Shown here: positions 34,419 to 43,507 of the stretch, piece by piece
How positions within the stretch are numbered: the first letter of the stretch is position 1
Layout of the letters: every line of letters begins with the position of its first letter
Source: Bacillus sp. OK048
Lineage (GTDB): Bacteria; Bacillota; Bacilli; Bacillales; Cytobacillaceae
NCBI RefSeq assembly: GCF_900103525.1
Contig: NZ_FNHN01000010.1
Span: 124,001 to 188,000 of the forward strand
Direction of reading: 5' to 3'
Length of the DNA stretch: 64,000 nt
Notes under the pieces: generated by a model
The model's input: only the letters and a program-made list of their open reading frames with translations
What the model was told of the DNA's origin: nothing
Database searches by the model: none
Position numbers and translations under genes: made by a program

Positions 34419-35510
34419 TTATTCTTTACGTCTTTCTAGATACTTTCTTCGTACCATTTCTTCATATATATCTTTAAATAAAGGATCGCTGTTTCTTGAC
34501 GCAATGACGTCTTGTATATAAGACTCTTTTATCTTATTAAAGGCAGCAAGATTGAAAACATGCTTGTACTTGTCGATAGAACCAAGTATATCCAAGGTCA
34601 GCAAGGTTCTTTTACACTTCAGACATCGACCGCAATTCTTGATTTTGAATAGACAAACGTTTAAATAGTTGTAGGAGATGTTAAATTCAGAAACCATTTG
34701 TGTTTTTTGCACTCGGCTGAAGTTGCTTCCAGCAGAGTAGAAAGCCACATTTTCGGTTGACAGCAATGGCAGACTAATCGCATCATAAGAAGCGGAATCT
34801 TGATTGAACTTTGCATGTAATGTTTGATACCCAGATGAATAGTAATAGACATGGAAAAGCTTTTGAAAGACTAGAAGTGCAGATATATTCCGTAATGTAT
34901 GAGTTCGAACAAAGCTCATCTTAAGCAGTTCATTAATATTACTATCTACAACAATTAATTCTTTCCCTAATTCAGCAGCGCAAGCCTTAGCCCATGCTAC
35001 CCTTTCTTGAAAAATCTTTTCCTGCCACTGTTTACTGCCCATCATTTGGTTGGACCCAGTATTGAAAAATGTGAAATGGGTGATCTGGAAATGTTCGGGT
35101 ACGGACTTACCTTGATGTTCATAGACCGTGCACAGGGAATCGATTCCACAGGATAGCCCTGTACCTACACCCCCTTCATTCGGCAAAGGCGTTGAAATCA
35201 GGTTATCACATTGTACCTGTATTGGTTTGTATTTATATATTTGGGCAATTAAGGGGATTATATGATGATTTAACCCATAAAAAAGTCTTTCCGATAGGGG
35301 CCCCTTGACCATAATATTTTGACCCTTTTTCAGGCCAAGCCACAACAGACCCACTAAAAAAGCATCAATCCGCTCCGTGGTCATATATTGTCCGAATTTT
35401 TCATTGGTTTCATACCAAAGCACATTACTTATTCCTGCTATTTCAAATTTTGCTTGAAGGCGTACTTTTCCGTTGAAGTTAACTATTTCAGGTTGGTATA
35501 TAGTAATCAT
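34419..35510 (-). CDS. PP-loop (N-type ATP pyrophosphatase-like) protein with Cys cluster
   Basis: A 363-residue protein with no name I recognise. Residues 113-126 (GGVGTGLSCGIDSL) resemble the SGGxDS PP-loop of QueC, ThiI, tRNA thiolases and asparagine synthetases, with S120, G122, D124 and S125 kept. Near the C-terminus, C286 and C293-x2-C296-x2-C299 (NCGRCLKCKRTLL) form a zinc-finger-like cluster, also seen in QueC-like enzymes. This suggests adenylation of a carboxylate or carbonyl substrate in the cytoplasm. ATG 35510 behind GGTGG. It lies downstream of a MOP-family exporter in the same direction with a terminator between. Similar PP-loop proteins occur in cell-surface polysaccharide loci (recollection). 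Product unknown. Confidence 0.7.
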   Translation of the reverse strand: MITIYQPEIVNFNGKVRLQAKFEIAGISNVLWYETNEKFGQYMTTERIDAFLVGLLWLGLKKGQNIMVKGPLSERLFYGLNHHIIPLIAQIYKYKPIQVQCDNLISTPLPNEGGVGTGLSCGIDSLCTVYEHQGKSVPEHFQITHFTFFNTGSNQMMGSKQWQEKIFQERVAWAKACAAELGKELIVVDSNINELLKMSFVRTHTLRNISALLVFQKLFHVYYYSSGYQTLHAKFNQDSASYDAISLPLLSTENVAFYSAGSNFSRVQKTQMVSEFNISYNYLNVCLFKIKNCGRCLKCKRTLLTLDILGSIDKYKHVFNLAAFNKIKESYIQDVIASRNSDPLFKDIYEEMVRRKYLERRKE

Positions 35511-35602
35511 GTACGTTCACCACCGGTAATTAATTGCTACTATACTATGAAGTTTCAAAAATGTTTGCAAGGGACAAACTCATTAGAAAAACAAAATAAA
35601 AA

Positions 35603-35624
35603 GCTATCGAATATTCTCGACAGC
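35603..35624 (-). terminator. Intrinsic terminator of the MOP-family exporter gene
   Basis: An imperfect palindrome, gctatcga and tcgacagc, closes a 6-base centre. The minus strand continues TTTTTATTTTG. It lies downstream of the exporter stop at 35645. Confidence 0.7.
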
Positions 35625-35644
35625 ATTTGTTCAATTTCACGGAG

Positions 35645-36985
35645 TTATTTCTCATTTTTTGTTAAAGCTTTTATTCCCACAAAGAGGGATTGACCTTTTG
35701 TACGTTCTATCGCATGGACATAGATGCTTACAACCATTAACTCGGCTAAAAATCCAAGCGAAGTTCCTATTGCACCAATGACACCATTCCATTGAGCAGC
35801 AAAATTCACACCAATGATTAACGCAATTAAAGTAACAACGAGTTTAGCCGATTGGGAAATGATTGTTACTTTCGTTCGTTTAAACACCATTAACAGCCCG
35901 TTAAAGTAATCTACAAATGGAAATACAAGAGCCATTAACAAGGTAGCTTTAAGCACGTGCAAACTTGCATCCAATAGTCTTCCATTTACCCCCATAACAT
36001 ACTCCAAAAAAAATCCTCCAAGCGGGGTATAAGATAAAATAGCCACCAGTATACATGGTAAAAAACCTGTCAGGAGTAAAAACTTCTTTACAAGTATGTT
36101 GTGCTCACCATAAAAATTAATAACAATTTGGTGGATATACGAGAAAAAACTTAGGATCAATTGAGTCAAACTCGTGGCTATGGCAAAGCTTGCAATAGCA
36201 AGTTCAATATCAGCTGTTTTACCTAAAGAGACATTGATGGCAGGACCAATCATAACCACGATTAGCGAAGAATACATAAGCGGACTGTAAAATTTGAAAA
36301 TCGCTCGCTTCGACTTTATTTCCTGTTCATGCTTTTCAGGCATTTTTCGAACTAATTTCCTTGCTTCAATAAAGCTAATCAAGCATTCAACGATCATACC
36401 TGCCAAAAAAATGATTGCCCCCGTCTTTCCTGAAATATTACCACTGTAAATAAAAAAGATGGATAATAAATACATGACAGCGAGCCTAATTCCCATTCCA
36501 ATGGTTAACCATTTCGTTTGTCGATTATAAATAATGATACCCTGTGTTAAACATCTTAGTGAAGAAAAGATGGTAACAAAAATAAGGACCTGGTAAATTT
36601 CTTTTATATCATCAACCATAGTAGCGTTAGCACCGAAGACCTTTGCAAAAATAAAATCTCCTACTGGTGTAAAGGCAACTGAAATGGCAGCCAACATTAA
36701 GCATCCTATTAGATATAGTGCAAACTTGGACATTAATTTATAAGAATCTCTATCCCTTACTAAAGAAGAACATGTTTGACGAAGTAACACACCCAACCTT
36801 TCCGTAATGCCAAACAAACTAATCGCAATTGTATAACTTGCAAGGATAAATTCAGAATTTTCGGCTCTAACTAAAGTACTGTTAATGATGATATGGGATA
36901 TTGTAACAAGACTAGCAGATAATCCTAAAGGAATAAAGAAAATGAACAAGGATTTCATCCCGATCATTTCTTCCGTTCTATTCAT
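35645..36985 (-). CDS. MOP/MATE-superfamily membrane exporter
   Basis: A 446-residue protein with about 12 membrane helices in two six-helix halves, linked by a charged loop near 215-235 (RKMPEKHEQEIKSKRA). The topology and FIPLGLSASLVTISHIIINS start fit the MOP superfamily (MATE drug exporters, polysaccharide flippases, ANKH-like proteins); the conserved ERLGVLLRQTCSSLVRD loop near 70 is reminiscent of ANKH-like members. Substrate unknown: polyprenol-linked sugar, drug or small anion. ATG 36985 with AAGGAG nine bases upstream. The next gene downstream encodes the PP-loop protein, so the two may form a maker/exporter pair, although a terminator lies between. Confidence 0.75.
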   Translation of the reverse strand: MNRTEEMIGMKSLFIFFIPLGLSASLVTISHIIINSTLVRAENSEFILASYTIAISLFGITERLGVLLRQTCSSLVRDRDSYKLMSKFALYLIGCLMLAAISVAFTPVGDFIFAKVFGANATMVDDIKEIYQVLIFVTIFSSLRCLTQGIIIYNRQTKWLTIGMGIRLAVMYLLSIFFIYSGNISGKTGAIIFLAGMIVECLISFIEARKLVRKMPEKHEQEIKSKRAIFKFYSPLMYSSLIVVMIGPAINVSLGKTADIELAIASFAIATSLTQLILSFFSYIHQIVINFYGEHNILVKKFLLLTGFLPCILVAILSYTPLGGFFLEYVMGVNGRLLDASLHVLKATLLMALVFPFVDYFNGLLMVFKRTKVTIISQSAKLVVTLIALIIGVNFAAQWNGVIGAIGTSLGFLAELMVVSIYVHAIERTKGQSLFVGIKALTKNEK

Positions 36986-37082
36986 TCTCTTCAACTCCTT
37001 TTACCTAGAATATCTTCCTAATTTATTTCGGTTCTCAAAATTTATTCCAATTCATGAAAACTCCTTTGGTTTTTATCGGAAG

Positions 37083-37110
37083 AAAGCCGGACTCATAAGA
37101 GACCGGCTTT
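37083..37110 (-). terminator. Intrinsic terminator of the two-gene membrane operon
   Basis: aaagccgg (37083-37090) pairs with ccggcttt (37103-37110); T-rich on both sides. It follows the stop at 37123 on the minus strand. Confidence 0.8.
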
Positions 37111-37122
37111 TTAACATTTTAC

Positions 37123-37608
37123 TTAATTCGTAAAAATGGTACCAATGATTTGATCGTATGACATTCCACTATCGACTACAAAGGAACCTGGGCGCAAAGC
37201 GTTTTGTAGCCCTCTTCTTTCGATATCCATTGTAAAAGCAAAAGCATCATCTGGTATTAATTGTGCTTGAATTAACACATTCGCGACATCAACACTAGTC
37301 ATACCATTCGCAACATTGACTACTACTTGGGTTACGGATTTTTCTTTTTCTTCAGTCTCAATTGGTGTCGTTTCAGAGCTCTTTGCTGCTTGCAACGTTT
37401 TTTCTAGTTCATCTTTCGTTTGAACGACAAAACCTTCGACTTCGAGCTTTTCCTTCATTTGAGCACTCGTAAGCTGACCTTTTTCGGAAGATTTTGCTGA
37501 TACTTTCTGTGCAGCACTATCATCGGAAAAGTAAACAATTCCACAAATCGTGGTAGAAATAAGAATTCCTGCTGCAAAGCTGCTCAATAAGTTAATTCGC
37601 ATTGGCAA
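37123..37608 (-). CDS. Membrane-anchored MltG/YceG-like short protein (YqzC-type)
   Basis: About 161 residues. One N-terminal membrane helix (LLSSFAAGILISTTICGIVYF) is followed by a Ser/Lys/Glu-rich linker. The C-terminal domain of about 65 residues (NGMTSVDVANVLIQAQLIPDD to LRPGSFVVDSGMSYDQIIGTI) resembles the LysM-like N-terminal part of MltG/YceG endolytic transglycosylases, without the catalytic domain. The start is either TTG 37608 (AGGGGG five bases upstream) or ATG 37602. The first codons overlap the end of the preceding gene by 17 bases, so translation is probably coupled. A role in cell-wall processes is suggested; not proven. Confidence 0.7.
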   Translation of the reverse strand: MPMRINLLSSFAAGILISTTICGIVYFSDDSAAQKVSAKSSEKGQLTSAQMKEKLEVEGFVVQTKDELEKTLQAAKSSETTPIETEEKEKSVTQVVVNVANGMTSVDVANVLIQAQLIPDDAFAFTMDIERRGLQNALRPGSFVVDSGMSYDQIIGTIFTN

Positions 37609-37972
37609 CTAATCCCCCTTCATCCTTTATTTTCAGAAAAGGTGTTAGCAGCTGTTCAATTTCAGTTTCTGGGACTTCTTTTTTCGCAGCGATGCTTTCA
37701 ATCGAGTAATTACGTCTATATAAGTCTATTACTTCACGCATAAAAAGCTTTTCATCTGCAGAAAGTTGAATTCCTGCTTCTTTTATTACCACTTCTATAT
37801 CAAGCTCGATATCTCGGATTGAGTCATGAATGCTATTGATTTCTTTCATCATTGATACATGTACTAAATCAATTTGTTTTTTCTCAACTTTTGAATCACG
37901 ATATGTCTTAACGATTGAAAATACTAACAATAGTGCGGAAAGCAGAAACAATCCGAATAAAGTCCATTCCAT
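37592..37972 (-). CDS. Small single-pass membrane protein (YqzD-type)
   Basis: A 126-residue protein. An N-terminal helix (WTLFGLFLLSALLLVFSIV) anchors it, with a cytoplasmic helical domain containing a coiled-coil-prone stretch near 25-65 and an HTH-like pattern near 85-105 (YSIESIAAKKEVPETEIEQLL). It is the first gene of a two-gene unit with the MltG-like protein and overlaps it. AAGGAGG precedes it; ATG 37972 or TTG 37975 may be the start. The pair resembles the yqzD-yqzC pair of B. subtilis as remembered. Function unknown. Confidence 0.65.
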   Translation of the reverse strand: MEWTLFGLFLLSALLLVFSIVKTYRDSKVEKKQIDLVHVSMMKEINSIHDSIRDIELDIEVVIKEAGIQLSADEKLFMREVIDLYRRNYSIESIAAKKEVPETEIEQLLTPFLKIKDEGGLVANAN

Positions 37973-38149
37973 CAAAATACTACCTCCTTCTTTTTAAAAG
38001 AACAACACAATAATCTATTATACATCCAAAATCGTTACTTTTCGATTTGATTTTAAAAAATACATCAAAAGTCCGAGAGATTTGTAAAATTGCGGAGAAA
38101 AAGGAATTCATTAGATATATTCATTAAATTAGACTAAAGCCATAAAAAA

Positions 38150-38170
38150 AGCACCCTGAATATGGGCGCT
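38150..38170 (-). terminator. Intrinsic terminator of the DinB gene
   Basis: agcaccc (38150-38156) pairs with gggcgct (38164-38170) with G-U pairing, followed by TTTTTTT on the minus strand. Confidence 0.8.
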
Positions 38171-38196
38171 TACCATTAACCGTGATTTTGTAATTC

Positions 38197-38700
38197 TTAT
38201 ATAGCCGGGGCTTCCATCCCCATTTGGCTCCATTCTTCTCTCGATGGTCCATAGATGCCTGGAACCCTCAATCCGGCTTGACGCATAAGCACCGTCATTT
38301 GACCACGATGATGAACAATATGCTTAATGAGCATATTAAGAGTTACAGACTTTTGCATTTCCATCCCAAATACATTTTTCATTTCACTTAATGTCTGATC
38401 TGTCCATTGTTTTTCAACAGCCTCACTCGTGTTAGCACTAACACTACGGAATGTTTCAGCAATTTCCCTAGCTGAAGCAGGAATGGTGCTTTCGTCTTTT
38501 ACTGCATCAACAGTAACGCCAAATTCAATCAGCATTCCAGGTGTACTGGATACAATATGCCAAGCTATGGCTCCTAACGTACGGTCATCCGCTGAAACCT
38601 TTTGTTGAAGCGACTCATCCGTCAAAGCATCCAATACCTTTTGGGTTGAGGCTGCTTCTTGATTCCATTCATTGATAAAATGTGAGATAGAAGTGTACAT
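38197..38700 (-). CDS. DinB-family metal-dependent four-helix protein
   Basis: A 167-residue protein. The DinB/YfiT four-helix bundle is recognisable from AIAWHIVSSTPGML near 45 and LIKHIVHHRGQMTVLMRQAG near 123, giving the three-histidine metal site (H48, H127 and H131 by approximate count). PGIYGPSREEW is typical of the family's C-terminus. Members are thiol-dependent transferases or damage-inducible proteins; the substrate here is unknown. ATG 38700 with GGAGG upstream. Monocistronic. Confidence 0.88.
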   Translation of the reverse strand: MYTSISHFINEWNQEAASTQKVLDALTDESLQQKVSADDRTLGAIAWHIVSSTPGMLIEFGVTVDAVKDESTIPASAREIAETFRSVSANTSEAVEKQWTDQTLSEMKNVFGMEMQKSVTLNMLIKHIVHHRGQMTVLMRQAGLRVPGIYGPSREEWSQMGMEAPAI

Positions 38701-38861
38701 TTATTTTCCTCCATTACTAATTTAATCATTACAATATATACTATATCATTTCTGCCTATAATTCAAAAATTCCCCATCTCTTTTTATCATTTATACGACT
38801 AAAAAAAAATGTACCGTGCATAGTAAAAATATTGCCACTAAAATCATGCGAGGAGAATAGT

Positions 38862-39104
38862 ATGAAACCCAAATGGAAAATTGCTGTTTTGTCTGTTTTA
38901 CTTTCAATAGGTCTATTAACAGCATGCAACGTTGATAAAAGAGATTCTCTCAATCAAGAGAATGAAGTGAATTTTCGCCCTATTGACTATCAACCAAAAA
39001 TGAACAGAAATGAGAGTAATAATGATTATAAAAATCAGGATAACAGACGTTTCCTACACGATGAAAGCCCTACATTAACAGATGATCAAGCAACCAACAA
39101 ATAA
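38862..39104 (+). CDS. Small lipoprotein of unknown function
   Basis: An 80-residue protein. The signal peptide MKPKWKIAVLSVLLSIGLLT ends in lipobox LTAC, lipidation at Cys about residue 21. The mature part is short, Asn/Asp/Gln-rich and probably unstructured (NESNNDYKNQDNRR). AGGAG lies six to seven bases before ATG 38862; ten further residues upstream have no ribosome binding site. A terminator follows. No family recognised. Confidence 0.75.
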   Translation: MKPKWKIAVLSVLLSIGLLTACNVDKRDSLNQENEVNFRPIDYQPKMNRNESNNDYKNQDNRRFLHDESPTLTDDQATNK

Positions 39105-39112
39105 GACTTTCC

Positions 39113-39148
39113 AAGAAGGACTGGAAAAAAATCCAATCCTTCTTTTTT
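39113..39148 (+). terminator. Intrinsic terminator after the small lipoprotein gene
   Basis: aagaagga (39113-39120) pairs with tccttctt (39137-39144), with an inner tgga/tcca pair, followed by TTTT. Confidence 0.8.
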
Positions 39149-39149
39149 A

Positions 39150-39902
39150 TCACTCATCAACTACTTGGCAGTAGTATTGATAACTATGGTATTGATAGTT
39201 CTGCCGCTTATACATTTCTTTTGGTGTGTCCTGACCATCTGCTACTAAAATAATGGTTTTATCATGAAACGTATCCATAACAAATTTTTGCAGCCTGCTT
39301 CCGATTCCTTTTTTTTGAAAGTCTTCATCCACTCCTAAATTATCAATTTCAGCTGTATTTTCCGATATAATTATCTCTACTGCTCCCGCTGGTATCCCTT
39401 TATAAAAAGCCAGCAACTGCATAAAATTGGGAGCTTTAAAAATCCGTTTATTCAGATCCACCTTTTGATCAGCAAAATTACTTCCAAACACAATATCCTG
39501 CTGGTACTGCAGATCGAGGAAAACTTCAAGATTTTTTTCTGATACAACTTGAATTTCAATGTCCGGATCGTCACAAACATCTGGAAATTGATTTGGCTGA
39601 ATGGCATAAAGTTCGAGAAAACCAATGTCGTATTCAGCTTGATTTAAATATTCTACTAACCCAGCTGGGATATTTTTATCTACAGGAAATTTGAACTTCA
39701 CATGTTTTTGACCATTTTTTTGATGGTAATCTCTTAAATATCTTTCTGCTTCTTTAAATTCAACCAATGACGGAAAAGTTTTAAACTCAATAAAATTACT
39801 ATCGTATCTCGATAACATTTCTGGAAAGTGATAGTGCTTGTAAAGGTTATTTTCGGCCACTACCTGACCATGGATAAAAATATCTTCATATGTAATCTGC
39901 AT
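39150..39902 (-). CDS. GNAT-family N-acetyltransferase
   Basis: A 250-residue protein. The C-terminal half (about 125-250) has the GNAT fold with the acetyl-CoA P-loop DEDFQKKGIGSRLQKFV near 195 and a final beta strand YQYHSYQYYCQVVDE. The N-terminal half is a second, degenerate GNAT-like region. The acceptor substrate is unknown. The start ATG 39902 has AGGAG nine bases upstream; a frame extending nine residues further lacks it. It lies 30 bases after the HpaB regulator and may be co-transcribed with it. Confidence 0.82.
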   Translation of the reverse strand: MQITYEDIFIHGQVVAENNLYKHYHFPEMLSRYDSNFIEFKTFPSLVEFKEAERYLRDYHQKNGQKHVKFKFPVDKNIPAGLVEYLNQAEYDIGFLELYAIQPNQFPDVCDDPDIEIQVVSEKNLEVFLDLQYQQDIVFGSNFADQKVDLNKRIFKAPNFMQLLAFYKGIPAGAVEIIISENTAEIDNLGVDEDFQKKGIGSRLQKFVMDTFHDKTIILVADGQDTPKEMYKRQNYQYHSYQYYCQVVDE

Positions 39903-39932
39903 TGATGAATTCTCCTTCTTTATCGACATGTA

Positions 39933-41807
39933 CTAGTATTCTTTATCTATTATTTTAAGGGCTTTGAGTGCTAATAGCATCTGAAATTGCACTTGTGGGT
40001 CCCTTAAATCATTACGACCAAGTAGGTCCATTATTTTATTCAGTCTATATCGGAGTCCGCTAACAGACAGCGCTAAATGTTCAGCGGTCAACTCTAAATT
40101 CCCGCCATTAACGAGAAATTTATATAATGTTTCGATGAGTTCCTTTTTATTACGATTTATGTTTTCATATAACTTTCCAAGTGTAGATGTAATGATTTTG
40201 CGAACTGCATTTTCATTTTGCTGATTAATTAAAACACCGATCATCCCTAAATCATTAAAGGTAGTAATAGGCTCTTCCCTAGTTGAAAGTCTTACAGCCG
40301 ACTGCGCTTCTACAAGTGCGGCGCCCGCCTCTGCAATGTTCCTGCTCATTGCACTTAATCCAGCTAAAAATAGCACATGTTTTACTTTCTTTTTAAGATA
40401 GTTTACTAATGAATGAAGGATGTGCTCAATAGATTGACCTTCCAATTGGTTTTCAGGGATGAGCAATAACAAGGTATCTGGTCGCTGACTTATTAATATA
40501 TTAATATTTTTTTCCGTAAAAAACCCGGCCACACCCTCATACGGACTTATTTGATCGATTAAAGCCTTCTCTTCACAGCCCTCTTGATAGGAATACGTAA
40601 GGTTTACCACATGGTAATCACCAGATAAATTCAACTGAATATAGCCCGCTTTTTTTCCAATTTCTTGTTCTGACGGATACTTACCACTAACAATTTCCTC
40701 AAGAAAATCTCCCTTAATCCGTTGCATGGATTTAAGCTTTGTTTTTTCATTATATATTAACACAGAACAAATAGATGACACTCGTCCGATGATCATAGAA
40801 TCTATTTCAAAGGTTTTGATTTCTTTATTCATATATAAAAAGGAACAATACCCAATAACTTTCTCTTCTAAAAAAATAGGTGTAACAAGTCTATGTCCAT
40901 GTTCAAAAGGGACAACCGTAACCTTATCGATTCGATGATTCCTATTTTTCAAATATACCTTAAAACTCTTTTTTATAGGTTCATAGTTTTCCGTCGAAAT
41001 TCCCTTTTTGTCTATTTCCTGAAAATATACATCCTCAACTATTACTGGAATCTCTATTCTCCGATTGACAATATCTAAAATGGAACCAATCGTATTTCCT
41101 TTAATAATCTCATCTGTCAATTCTTTATGTATGGCTGTCACCATTGCTAGGTTATTTTTCTCAATTAAAAGCTTTTCGTTCGCTTGTTCAAGTTCCTTTA
41201 GTATCGGCAGTTCCTTGCTATATAAAAGAAGCTCATCTGCATCCTCCTTCCATTCGGAAAGCAGGCGGCCTTCCCAGATACAACAATGATCACCAGCACC
41301 CACACATTGGTGCTCCTTAAAGAAAACTTCTTCTCCAACTAAACGTGAAACATACCCACTTGCATATCCAGTTAGCGTATAACAAACAGGGGTAGTTGAT
41401 AAGCCGAAATTACGAATATGCTGTTCCGCTTCATTGGAATCTTCCCAAACCCATTTGATTCTTAGCGTTTTAACTTTTCCATTTTCCATTTCAAGATCAT
41501 GGGAGCTAACGCGTGCGCGTACATGTCCTTTGGCAGTATGATAATAGGGACCTTTAAGTATCTTTTCTAATAGGGTCAAAGATTGATCCATAATAATATC
41601 TTGTGCATCTTCCTCTCCTAATTGCCAGCCATATTTGAAGAAAAATGCTTTCATCCGATTAATCCCAATATTATTTATTAAATCTCGCTGTAATATCCCA
41701 AATGCACTTGTTTGTATCAAAACTGACCGATTATTGTTTACATATAGAAGGTCATCAATTTTTGATATATGCAGCTGTTCATTGAGTGAAAGAAATTGAT
41801 TTGCCAT
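39933..41807 (-). CDS. Aromatic-catabolism regulator: XylR_N + V4R + PucR-type HTH
   Basis: A 624-residue protein. Residues 15-125 match the XylR N-terminal sensor (FGILQRDLINNIGINRMKAFFFKYGWQLGEEDA region). Residues 130-195 are a V4R small-molecule domain with the cysteine motif CVGAGDHCCIWEG. A helical linker and GAF-like region run to about 360, and a PucR-type C-terminal HTH ends the protein near 570-620 (LTAEHLALSVSGLRYRLNKI). XylR/DmpR proteins normally carry a sigma-54 AAA domain; here it is replaced by the PucR module, so activation must be sigma-54-independent. The gene is immediately downstream of HpaB, implying control by a phenolic compound. ATG 41807 behind AAGGTGAT. Confidence 0.85.
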   Translation of the reverse strand: MANQFLSLNEQLHISKIDDLLYVNNNRSVLIQTSAFGILQRDLINNIGINRMKAFFFKYGWQLGEEDAQDIIMDQSLTLLEKILKGPYYHTAKGHVRARVSSHDLEMENGKVKTLRIKWVWEDSNEAEQHIRNFGLSTTPVCYTLTGYASGYVSRLVGEEVFFKEHQCVGAGDHCCIWEGRLLSEWKEDADELLLYSKELPILKELEQANEKLLIEKNNLAMVTAIHKELTDEIIKGNTIGSILDIVNRRIEIPVIVEDVYFQEIDKKGISTENYEPIKKSFKVYLKNRNHRIDKVTVVPFEHGHRLVTPIFLEEKVIGYCSFLYMNKEIKTFEIDSMIIGRVSSICSVLIYNEKTKLKSMQRIKGDFLEEIVSGKYPSEQEIGKKAGYIQLNLSGDYHVVNLTYSYQEGCEEKALIDQISPYEGVAGFFTEKNINILISQRPDTLLLLIPENQLEGQSIEHILHSLVNYLKKKVKHVLFLAGLSAMSRNIAEAGAALVEAQSAVRLSTREEPITTFNDLGMIGVLINQQNENAVRKIITSTLGKLYENINRNKKELIETLYKFLVNGGNLELTAEHLALSVSGLRYRLNKIMDLLGRNDLRDPQVQFQMLLALKALKIIDKEY

Positions 41808-41914
41808 TATCTATCACCTTCATAGCTTATTTTTAAATATTAGTAGTTTCCCAGAGAATTGTAACCCCTATCATTATAACTGAATTTTCTATCAAATGAC
41901 ATAAAATAGTAAAA

Positions 41915-41939
41915 GGTGTTCCCTTATTTGGAGAACACC
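41915..41939 (-). terminator. Hairpin terminator between hpaB and its regulator
   Basis: ggtgttc (41915-41921) and gaacacc (41933-41939) pair; the minus strand continues TTTTACTATTTTATG. It lies 60 bases past the hpaB stop. Confidence 0.7.
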
Positions 41940-41998
41940 CCTCAACATAAATTATTTCAAGGCAATACAGATATTTTTCGCTTCATTATTTAAGTAGC

Positions 41999-43507
41999 TT
42001 ACTGTCCAACCGGCTCTCTTGAAACATCTTTCCACGTACTATTGGTCCAGCCATGTATGTCATAATCATTTAGGGCTGACTCAACAAAGGCCCTTTGACG
42101 ATCTGCTGCACCAGTTGCTTCAAAATGGAACAATGCCTCCATATTGATATTTTCGTGATTTCCTCCATAATTGACTTCATATAGCTCATGGCGGCCGCCA
42201 AATTCAGTACCAATCGTATCCCAAACCATTTTCAATAATTTGACTCTTTCTTCTGCATTAATTCCAGTACCTCTGTAATACTGATCTAAATAAGGCTTAA
42301 TTTCGGGATTTAGGAAATCCTTTGAACTTGATGGTAATTGTATGAGACCTCCAGCAACAACCTGTTCAAAGATGTTTTTGACTTTAACCCATGCCAGTGG
42401 TGCCAATGCACGATAGGCTGCACTTGAGTAACCATTCGGAATGACCAATCCATTTGGACCAGGATCTGGAGCAGATGCCATTGCAGTGGAAAGTCCCCAG
42501 AACATATTTCTTAGCGCCACAACTTCACCAATTTTCGCCTGAACCCCTCTGAAGTTTTTCGTTCCCGCTCCTTCAGTAGCTTTTAATAATAATCCAGTCA
42601 TAAAGTCTAGTTTAACGGCAAAACGAGTGCAGCCATGGAAGGTGTATCGAGGGATAAACCCACTTGCCGGTGCAAATCCATTGGAGATTTCAACGTTTTT
42701 ATAGCACAAGACATTTTCCCACGGGATAAACACGTTATCCAAAACAATCACAGCATCGTTTTCATCAAAACGGCTGGATAATGGATAATCAAACGGCGTT
42801 CCGTTGGTTGCTGCTTGTAACTCGTAAGATTGGCGACTAATCATCTTTAATCCTGGTGCATTCATTGGCACAAAGAAAATCAATGCATGACTTTTGTCGC
42901 CATCTCCTAAATCCATTGGTCCGTAATTGGCAACAAAGTTGAAATTCGTCATCGCAGCAGCTGTACCAACCATTTTGGCACCGCTTACAATTATACCATC
43001 GTCTTTTTCGGCAACAGCACGTACGAAAACATTTTTATTTTCATGCAATGGTTTGGAGCGATCTACTTGTGGATTAATAATGGTGTGGTTGACGAATGGA
43101 ACATCTTTAGATGCTTTTCTGTACCATGCTTTTGCATTATCCTCAAATCCCTCATAGTAATGTGCAAAAGCATTAAGATGTCCAATGAAGGAAGCCTTAT
43201 AATCAGGTGTTCTGCCCATAAACCCAAAGCTTAGTTTGGCCCACTCTGCAATTGCGTCCCTTGCTTCTAGCAGGTCTTGGGGGCTGGTAGGAGTTTTAAA
43301 GAATTTATGCGTTTGGTCACCAAATTCGTTTGTAGTGGTTAAAATCTTACTCTTTTCCGGATCATGCAAGGCGTCATACATTCTCGCATACGACCGAGCA
43401 GAATTTCGATAGGCAGGATGAGTGGTGACATCATCAATTTTCTCACCATTAAGATAGACTACCCTTCCGTCCCTAAGACTTTCTAAATACTCTTTACCTG
43501 TGTACAT
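41999..43507 (-). CDS. hpaB: 4-hydroxyphenylacetate 3-monooxygenase, oxygenase component
   Basis: A 502-residue FADH2-dependent monooxygenase of the HpaB/PvcC family, full length. YRNSARSYARMYDALHDP near 35, the FAD-region FVRAVAEKDDGIIVSGAKMVGT near 160 (shown in part), VFIPWENVLCYKN near 265 and the C-terminal RGTGINAEERVKLLKMVWD are family signatures. It ortho-hydroxylates 4-hydroxyphenylacetate (or another phenol) to a catechol, using reduced FAD from a separate reductase (HpaC). No HpaC or ring-cleavage gene is in the window. ATG 43507 follows GGAGTGAT. The V4R/PucR regulator follows in the same direction. Confidence 0.93.
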   Translation of the reverse strand: MYTGKEYLESLRDGRVVYLNGEKIDDVTTHPAYRNSARSYARMYDALHDPEKSKILTTTNEFGDQTHKFFKTPTSPQDLLEARDAIAEWAKLSFGFMGRTPDYKASFIGHLNAFAHYYEGFEDNAKAWYRKASKDVPFVNHTIINPQVDRSKPLHENKNVFVRAVAEKDDGIIVSGAKMVGTAAAMTNFNFVANYGPMDLGDGDKSHALIFFVPMNAPGLKMISRQSYELQAATNGTPFDYPLSSRFDENDAVIVLDNVFIPWENVLCYKNVEISNGFAPASGFIPRYTFHGCTRFAVKLDFMTGLLLKATEGAGTKNFRGVQAKIGEVVALRNMFWGLSTAMASAPDPGPNGLVIPNGYSSAAYRALAPLAWVKVKNIFEQVVAGGLIQLPSSSKDFLNPEIKPYLDQYYRGTGINAEERVKLLKMVWDTIGTEFGGRHELYEVNYGGNHENINMEALFHFEATGAADRQRAFVESALNDYDIHGWTNSTWKDVSREPVGQ

